Of a stretch of 47,187 nt of DNA, positions 41,754-47,187 are shown in pieces. Location of the stretch: assembly GCA_902494245.1 (NCBI GenBank), contig CABUSR010000014.1, positions 1-47,187 of the forward strand. Reading direction: 5' to 3'. Below the pieces are notes generated by a model. The model made no database searches and was not told the origin of the DNA. It worked only from the letters and a program-made list of their open reading frames with translations. Each line of letters begins with the position of its first letter. Position 1 is the first letter of the stretch. The translations under genes were made by a program, and so were the position numbers. This stretch comes from an uncultured Collinsella sp. (GTDB lineage: Bacteria > Actinomycetota > Coriobacteriia > Coriobacteriales > Coriobacteriaceae).

Positions 41754-41902
41754 AAAGAAATCCTCGCAATTGAGTCGCAATGAAAAAGTCCATAACGTTA
41801 CTAGTTTATGGCATTTTGAGCATCGACAGCTAAACTCCAGACACGGACGTCAATTGGCGAAAATGCGGCACAACACCTTTTCTGCCTTGGCGGCAGCGCC
41901 AG

Positions 41903-42925
41903 CTACACCGTGAGGAACATCATCACGATGATCATGGCAAAGCCGATAAGGTCGGTCGGCAAAAACACCGTGCCCAGCATAACGGCGCTGGTGATGGTCG
42001 CCGAAACCGGCTCTACAGTTCCGATGAGGCTCGCACGCACCGAGCCGATGTCCTTAACGCCCTGCATATAGAGCATGTAAGCAAAAAACGAGCCGATAAC
42101 CACGAACACCGCGAGCGCCTCGACGCCGGCAGCGTCGAGCGCCGGCATATGCGCCCAGGGCTGCACGAAGACGCACGAGACCACGCCCGCCGTGAGCATT
42201 GCCGAACCCGTGACGATGGGGCTGCCGTATTCGGGCAGGATCTTGGCGGGAATCACCGCCATACACGCGGCGCTGACCGCACACATAAGACCTGCTGCCA
42301 GGCCAAGCGGCGAAATATTCAGGCTGGTGGGGTCGCCGCCGGTGGCGATTAAAAAGGTTCCACCCAGAGCCAGGCCAATGCCGATGACTTCGCGAGTACG
42401 CGGCATGCGGCGATCGATCACGCAGGTGTAGCCCATGATGATAACGAGCTGCAGGCACTGGAGCACCGTCGCGGTTCCGGCGTTCGTCAGGCGCACGGCC
42501 GAAAGATAGCAAAACTGGTTGAACAGCAGGCCAAAGGCGGTAAAGAGCAGCAGCTGCTTGCGATCGGCGGGTGTGGTCCAGAGCTTAATCAGGCGCTCGC
42601 GGTCGCGCGTAACAACCACGGCCATAAAGAGTAGACCGGCGAGAATCTGACGCACGCTCATAAGCCACAAGGTGTCGACGTGGTAGGTATCGAACAGAAA
42701 GCTCGCGCTGGTGCCCGAGAAGCCCCAAAACGAACCGCCCACCAGCGTAGCCAAGACGCCCGTGATCATCTTGCGCGTCGAAGCGCTGTTCAGGCGGTCG
42801 CGCCATGCGCGACGGGTGTTGCGGCTGAGCTCGTCGGTGCCCTCGGGCACATCAATGTTCGATATATCGGTCATCGGCACCGAAGCCCCTGCGCCTTCGA
42901 CCTGCTCGACACACTCTTTGCTCAT
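41903..42925 (-). CDS. EamA/DMT family transporter
   Basis: A 340-aa membrane protein with a ~50-residue hydrophilic N-terminus and about ten helices in two five-helix repeats (EamA domains, e.g. LATLVGGSFWGFSGTSASFL and GLAAGLMCAVSAACMAVIPAKIL). The pattern resembles metabolite or amino-acid exporters; the substrate cannot be predicted. ATG at 42925 has GGGGGAG upstream. In the gene-free 42926-43214, the leader has a TTGTCC/GGACAA hairpin near 42998-43020. Confidence 0.88.
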   Translation of the reverse strand: MSKECVEQVEGAGASVPMTDISNIDVPEGTDELSRNTRRAWRDRLNSASTRKMITGVLATLVGGSFWGFSGTSASFLFDTYHVDTLWLMSVRQILAGLLFMAVVVTRDRERLIKLWTTPADRKQLLLFTAFGLLFNQFCYLSAVRLTNAGTATVLQCLQLVIIMGYTCVIDRRMPRTREVIGIGLALGGTFLIATGGDPTSLNISPLGLAAGLMCAVSAACMAVIPAKILPEYGSPIVTGSAMLTAGVVSCVFVQPWAHMPALDAAGVEALAVFVVIGSFFAYMLYMQGVKDIGSVRASLIGTVEPVSATITSAVMLGTVFLPTDLIGFAMIIVMMFLTV

Positions 42926-43156
42926 TCCACTCCCCCGAAACAGCCTGGAAGCAATTGGGCTTACCTTACCACGGCGAAGGCACCAGCTGGAGGCTTGTCC
43001 GCTTATCGGTAGGACAATTCCGCAGGTGTCTTTCCATAGCTCGATACCGCAATGGCCTTGCATTATGCGACAGCCAAATCGCGGCAGCAGGCTCTTTTGA
43101 AATGGCTATGACGAAACCCCCGAATTCCACAATGTAAGCGATTTTTAAAAATGTTC

Positions 43157-43185
43157 TTGCCACCGAGTTCAGGCTCCGTTATATT
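43157..43185 (+). promoter_or_regulatory. Promoter of tRNA-Val
   Basis: TTGCCA (43157-43162), 17 nt, TATATT (43180-43185), about 30 bp before the tRNA. Confidence 0.75.
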
Positions 43186-43214
43186 ATCCCTTGCGCGCTT
43201 GCGCACCCTTGATC

Positions 43215-43289
43215 GGGCGTTTAGCTCAGGGGGAGAGCGCTTCCCTGACACGGAAGAGGTCAGAAGTTCAAATCTTCTAACGCCCACCA
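43215..43289 (+). tRNA. tRNA-Val (anticodon GAC)
   Basis: A 75-nt tRNA with acceptor GGGCGTT/AACGCCC, anticodon stem-loop CTTCC-CTGACAC-GGAAG (anticodon GAC) and an encoded CCA. It lies at the border between core genes and the accessory-looking region to its right. Confidence 0.97.
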
Positions 43290-43297
43290 AATGTTCG

Positions 43298-43334
43298 CAG
43301 CTCAGAGGCTATGTCCTCTGGGCTGTTTTGTTTT
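43298..43334 (+). terminator. Terminator of tRNA-Val
   Basis: CAGCTCAGAGG/CCTCTGGGCTG hairpin (43298-43308 with 43315-43325) then TTTTGTTTT. Confidence 0.85.
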
Positions 43335-43515
43335 ATGTCGCCAAATCAGCTGGCAGTTCCAACCGCCCAACTGGCCAAAAGCCGACCATCTACTTGCCGA
43401 TCTATCCATCGGCATAACCAATCAGTCCGCACCGCAACTTCTCAGCAAAACGCCGCGATGTCTGCGCCCTGCGGTATCCTTGAGCCACTTGCACCTGCAG
43501 CACCAAGGAGCCGCC

Positions 43516-44202
43516 ATGCGCACCGAGCTCGATGTCCCCTTTTCGCACAAAGAAGAAGCCAAGGCGCTGGGCGCCAAATGGGACCGAACCAAGAAGGTCT
43601 GGTATGTACCCAGCGGCGTCAACCCCGAGCCCTTTGCCGAGTGGCTGCCCGGTGTTGACCGATCCGACCCCTCAGCGCCGTATATATATCTAGTACTGGG
43701 CAAGCGCGAGTGCTGGAAGTGTCACAAAGAGACCTCGGTCGCGGCCTTCGGCATTCCCTATCGAACCGATAACGACGAGAGCGTCGCCATCGCGCACGCG
43801 CCCAACGAATCCGGGCACATTGCCATCGACACGGCCAACGCCAACGCACTCGCCATCGTGCCCGCTCTTGGCTGCGTGCCGGGCGAGATCCGCGACTACC
43901 TTCATAAGCGCTGCGGCTACAAGCCCGTAGGCGCGCGAGCCTCCAAAGCCCCGTCGCTCGGCAACACGTGCACCAGCTGCGACGCGCTGCAAGGCAGCCA
44001 CTATCTGTTCGAGGAGCCCTCGTCCCCGTTTGCCCTCACTGCCATCAACAAGCTGCCGGCACTGGAGTTTTTGCGCGTCGAAGTTGCCGGCGTCTTTGGC
44101 ATCCCGGCCACGCGCACCGACTTTGACCAAGCGCTCTTTACCTGGGCACGCGACCATCACGCCGAGTTCCACAGGCAACTCGGTGAGGGGGTTTATTTGT
44201 AG
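43516..44202 (+). CDS. DUF5710 domain protein with zinc-binding-like cysteines
   Basis: A 228-aa protein. Residues ~1-45 (TELDVPFSHKEEAKALGAKWDRTKKVWYVPSG) match the DUF5710 pattern found in plasmid/phage DNA-processing proteins. Two CxxC groups follow (CWKCHKET and CTSCDALQGSHYLFEE), plausible zinc ligands. No enzyme motif is seen. ATG at 43516 has AAGGAG 5 nt upstream; the open frame upstream is noncoding. Accessory-like, downstream of tRNA-Val. Confidence 0.8.
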   Translation: MRTELDVPFSHKEEAKALGAKWDRTKKVWYVPSGVNPEPFAEWLPGVDRSDPSAPYIYLVLGKRECWKCHKETSVAAFGIPYRTDNDESVAIAHAPNESGHIAIDTANANALAIVPALGCVPGEIRDYLHKRCGYKPVGARASKAPSLGNTCTSCDALQGSHYLFEEPSSPFALTAINKLPALEFLRVEVAGVFGIPATRTDFDQALFTWARDHHAEFHRQLGEGVYL

Positions 44203-44240
44203 GGACGGAGAAGCCTTCACAGCCAACTCCTCCGCATCAC

Positions 44241-44525
44241 CTATCCCTCGTCGCCGGCGTCATACACGATATCGAGGCCACAAACAGGGCATTTCTCCGG
44301 ATACACCGGCATATGAACGCCTGTCTGTTTTCTCACTTCGTCGCTGAACCTGTCGCGCGCATCGATGAACCGAATGTCGAGACACGGTATTTGCGAGCCG
44401 CAGCAAGGGCAGGTGACGACAAACGACCCGCAATCAACCTCTACGCTCGGAAACATATTGTTGTCTATAAGGGCACACGGCAGTTTTCCGTACTTCCCCA
44501 TCGCAATATCGCCTCGCCAGCTCAT
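44241..44525 (-). CDS. Small zinc-ribbon-like protein
   Basis: A 94-aa protein with CPCCGSQIPC and CPVCG cysteine pairs ~50 residues apart, suggesting a zinc ribbon. No other domain is visible. ATG at 44525 has GAGGGG upstream. It is convergent with the DUF5710 gene and I recognise no family. Confidence 0.65.
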   Translation of the reverse strand: MSWRGDIAMGKYGKLPCALIDNNMFPSVEVDCGSFVVTCPCCGSQIPCLDIRFIDARDRFSDEVRKQTGVHMPVYPEKCPVCGLDIVYDAGDEG

Positions 44526-44647
44526 ACACGCTCCCCTCTCGCTATACAAAACAGGAAGAGCATGCACCGGCGGGCGTGCGCGAGATTGCATCGCCACGCG
44601 ATCCGATCAAACAACACGATCGTCAAAGAATGCCAAAGCCAAATACG

Positions 44648-45730
44648 CTAATACGGCAGAAGCCCCGCCTTTTCACGCTTCTTTTCCGAGCGATCGAACT
44701 CAATGCGATGGGCCTCAAGAAACACCGTATTGGGTCGCCACTGACGCTCATTCGGCTGCCTTAGCGTCGCACCCGCAAAGGAAGCGTAGCCGGTCTTATC
44801 CAGCAGGTACGATCCGCACAGCCGATATTCGCCGCAAACAGGCTCAAACGAAATCAGGTGAGCATCAAATAGGGAATGAAGATCGCGTCGAAGCAGAATG
44901 CCGTTGCTGGCAACCTGCGATTTGGGTCCCGAGTAATTCTCGATATGTGCAGCCTCCAGAGCTTCGCTGACGCCGCAGTCCGACACCGCGCAACGGCCAT
45001 CATAGGCGGCAACGAGCTGCTTGCGGAACCATTGCTGCCCCAATCGCTCGCGCCTTAACGCATAGCGGACCTTTTCGTCGTCGGTCACACCCTGTCCGGC
45101 AAACTCAATATCGACGGGTATGTGCTTCAGATAACTCATGTCGGGCGCAAAACGAGGGTCCGGTCCGCCTTTATGAACAGGACCGTGCAGAACAAACCAT
45201 CCGTTTTCGGGCTCGAACCGCTCAACAAACGCAAGGCCGAGCACCTTATAGCCCACCTCGGTTGCAAATATGACTCCGACTGGGACGCCACATTCCATGC
45301 AGTTGAGCATTTTACGGTTGTAATTCTGGCCTCGAGAACCAACGGCGCCTGGCGCTTGGACCGAATACTTAATGACCCACGTACCGTCATCCAAATAGAG
45401 CGGAGGCACATCGGTGTAGAAGCTCTTTTTAGAGTTATGGACCGAAAGCGCAAAGATCTTATTGGGATCTTGCTTCACCCGATCCTGGCCCGGCCAGAAG
45501 ATCCCTGAATCCCGCGTTACGGGAAAGAAGTCCGAGCCAATTCTCAAACGGTACTGATACTGAGGGCTATCTTCCTTGGTGTGGTGCGGAAGGCTGGTCC
45601 AAACGCCGCCGCGCTGTTCCTCACCCAGAAACCACTCCCATGCCTCAACGTATTCGGAAGGCACGAGACTGCAGGCGCGGTCATAGCTTGGTCCATCCAT
45701 CAACGGAACAGCAAGGTCAATGTCGTTCAT
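44648..45730 (-). CDS. HNH endonuclease, possible modification-dependent (type IV) restriction enzyme
   Basis: A 360-aa protein. The C-terminal third is a clear HNH nuclease: VAAYDGRCAVSDCG, EAAHIENY (H), SNGILLRRDLHSLFDA (N and H). The N-terminal ~200 residues (YRLRIGSDFFPVTRD, IFWPGQDRV, VGYKVLGLAFVERFEPENGWFVLHGPV) look like a substrate-recognition domain of the SRA/PUA-like kind seen in ScoMcrA-type enzymes, but this is weak. No methyltransferase is adjacent, as expected for type IV. ATG 45730 versus GTG 45739 is undecided. Confidence 0.75.
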   Translation of the reverse strand: MNDIDLAVPLMDGPSYDRACSLVPSEYVEAWEWFLGEEQRGGVWTSLPHHTKEDSPQYQYRLRIGSDFFPVTRDSGIFWPGQDRVKQDPNKIFALSVHNSKKSFYTDVPPLYLDDGTWVIKYSVQAPGAVGSRGQNYNRKMLNCMECGVPVGVIFATEVGYKVLGLAFVERFEPENGWFVLHGPVHKGGPDPRFAPDMSYLKHIPVDIEFAGQGVTDDEKVRYALRRERLGQQWFRKQLVAAYDGRCAVSDCGVSEALEAAHIENYSGPKSQVASNGILLRRDLHSLFDAHLISFEPVCGEYRLCGSYLLDKTGYASFAGATLRQPNERQWRPNTVFLEAHRIEFDRSEKKREKAGLLPY

Positions 45731-45945
45731 CGCCAGCACCTACAACCATACGAACGCGAGTCATGCCCCTCAATAATATGGCCGAGAGTCAATTATTACG
45801 AGATCTCATTCCGCGATCGGCACATCGTTGATGCTCTCGGTTTGCCGCTGGCGCGCTTGTACCCCGCTACCCCACTTCCCTGTATACTGATGTAGCACGT
45901 GTTTCATCCGGGCTTGTTGGGCCGGGTCGTTCATGGGAGGTTCTT

Positions 45946-46437
45946 GTGGCTGTTTCGAATCCGCCTAAGGGAAGCGTTTCTTCTTCGTCCATCAAGCCGG
46001 TTACGCGCAAGGCCGTGCGTTGCCAGCGCGAGGTCGCTTGGCTTGTCACGCAGGCGGCGGGCAGGCTTGTGGCGACCACTCAGGACGTCAATGCGCCTAC
46101 GCCGAGCTTTGTGCTGGCAGTGGCGCTGGATCGAGTACGCCAGCTGGAACTCGCCGCACAAGAAGACGGCAGCCATCTTGGCTACCAGGACGCTATGGCA
46201 CCCGACCTGTTGACCTTTTGCCACATGGCCAAGTTGCCCGCCGCGCCCAATGCACTTTCGGACGCAGGCTACATGTTTACGCTTTCGGGCGCGGACCTTA
46301 TCCGCGATATCTACGCATACTGCAGCGAGCTCGCCGAGCGCAGCGTCTTTGACGCGGCAGAAGTCAAACCGGGATATGTCATCAAACTGGTTCTTAGGCT
46401 GTTCTTGATGGACGGGTTCGGGGCCATGCCGACGTAA
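45946..46437 (+). CDS. Hypothetical protein
   Basis: A 163-aa, largely helical soluble protein (VALDRVRQLELAAQEDG, LIRDIYAYCSELAERS) that I do not recognise. GTG at 45946 has GGGAGG 5 nt upstream, and TATACT at about 45885-45890 could be its -10. It stands alone between the HNH gene and the HATPase-type gene. Confidence 0.6.
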   Translation: MAVSNPPKGSVSSSSIKPVTRKAVRCQREVAWLVTQAAGRLVATTQDVNAPTPSFVLAVALDRVRQLELAAQEDGSHLGYQDAMAPDLLTFCHMAKLPAAPNALSDAGYMFTLSGADLIRDIYAYCSELAERSVFDAAEVKPGYVIKLVLRLFLMDGFGAMPT

Positions 46438-46537
46438 GCCGAGTCTTTAGCATCACCGTCGACTGGGCAACAACCGCTTTACCTTAGTGGGCGCCAATCG
46501 AGGGTCGATTATTGAGTCGCCTCGTCCACTAACGCAT

Positions 46538-47187
46538 TTATTCCACGCGCTCTGACAGTCGATATTTGCGGTTGCGGCTTGTCGACGGCGCCGTGGGCTC
46601 AAGCTCGCCTTGAGCAATGAGCGCGTTGACGCGCGACCTAACCTGGGAAATTGTAAGCCCCGTGCGTTCTGCCAGCTCACGCGTCCCCAACTCGCCGTAG
46701 TGTTTGAGTGCCGTCACAATTAAGCCCCCGCCATGATCGACCGGCTCGATCTTTGAACGGTAAAGTACGACCTTGAACCGATCGAACCCCGGGCAGAACA
46801 GGGGCTCGGCCAGACCATGTGCGCGCATGGCATCGATCATCATCGGGATGCCCAAGCCATTGCCCTCAGCCGGCGAACCTGCGCCATCCGGCAGAGGGAC
46901 AATCGACATGAGTTTCACGAGCGTCGCGTTACGGCATCGGGAGCTGCCGTCAAACAAGTTCTCGCGAGTCTTTCCCCCGTAAAGGCCGCCAGGATTCGTC
47001 ACCTCGACACGATCGTCAAAGACGTCGACGGTAATCGATTGTCCACAGAACCGATCCCCGTATTCTCGATGGATTACGGCGTTGGCGATTGCCTCGCGCA
47101 GAACCTCCTCGGGAATCTCCAGCGAGTCGACACGCGAGACGCCTTGGACGGTCGAGGTTCGCCGCAAATTCTTGGCGACGGCCGCGA
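46538..47187 (-). CDS. ATP-binding protein with winged-helix tail (AlbA/HATPase type), 5' end cut
   Basis: At least 216 residues; the frame is open to the window edge, so the start and any AlbA_2/Schlafen-like N-terminal domain lie outside. IPEEVLREAIANAVIHREY is the N-box of a HATPase_c_4 domain, followed by GNGLGIPMM (G-box). The C-terminal ~60 residues (GELGTRELAERTGLTISQVRSRVNALIAQGELE) are a winged helix-turn-helix. Such proteins are usually accessory transcription regulators. Partial. Confidence 0.8.
   Translation of the reverse strand, partial: AAVAKNLRRTSTVQGVSRVDSLEIPEEVLREAIANAVIHREYGDRFCGQSITVDVFDDRVEVTNPGGLYGGKTRENLFDGSSRCRNATLVKLMSIVPLPDGAGSPAEGNGLGIPMMIDAMRAHGLAEPLFCPGFDRFKVVLYRSKIEPVDHGGGLIVTALKHYGELGTRELAERTGLTISQVRSRVNALIAQGELEPTAPSTSRNRKYRLSERVE

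Noticed and set aside
44365..44970. 201-aa plus-strand frame over the zinc-ribbon and HNH genes
   Set aside because: It crosses two better-supported minus-strand genes and has no RBS or domain.

Overview
The window is a G+C-rich bacterial chromosome segment. Gene content, the monoderm-type Tad locus and the family-specific intergenic repeats suggest a Coriobacteriia gut actinobacterium, most likely Collinsella. That assignment is inference from recognised families and gene style; no search was run.

Layout. 1-5340: tRNA-Arg, a small gene behind a LexA-type box, serS, a previously unlisted 57-aa membrane protein, proC, rlmH, an SPFH protein and tRNA-Leu. Both tRNAs have a partly duplicated 3' end plus terminator enclosing a related ~130-bp hairpin-rich module. 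5343-10835: tatD, rsmA, metG, rsmI (translation and RNA modification, all on the minus strand) and a GH5-like protein that lacks the expected acid/base glutamate. 10836-12000: palindromic repeats, tRNA-Phe and a toxin-antitoxin pair with a visible operator. 12002-21601: one compact minus-strand Tad/Flp pilus operon, transcribed cpaB-cpaE-cpaF-tadB-tadC-flp-(membrane protein)-(pilin-like)-tadE-tadG-like-tadE-DUF192, with overlapping or closely spaced genes nearly throughout. 21854-28000: rsgA, a Ca2+-type P-ATPase with a striking structured leader, and pyk. 28067-31712: a zinc-dependent phospholipase C family protein and a Co/Ni ECF transporter (cbiM-cbiQ-cbiO) behind a 28-bp palindrome. 31959-39357: pheS and pheT behind a Phe T-box, an M32 carboxypeptidase and glmM. 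39441-42925: a DUF4012 envelope protein and an EamA transporter. 43215-47187: tRNA-Val followed by accessory genes (DUF5710 protein, zinc-ribbon protein, HNH endonuclease that may be a type IV restriction enzyme, an unknown protein, and a cut-off AlbA/HATPase regulator).

Most interesting points: (1) the leader of the P-type ATPase folds on paper into two hairpins whose loops are perfectly complementary over 7 nt, and the second hairpin sequesters the ribosome-binding site; an overlapping alternative helix would make a switch. I do not recognise it as a known riboswitch class. (2) The tRNA-Arg and tRNA-Leu loci carry the same kind of module, each ending in an inverted 12-nt copy of its own host tRNA's T-arm. 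(3) The GH5 protein has D-T-P where N-E-P is expected. (4) An uncharacterised gene appears to be under SOS control.
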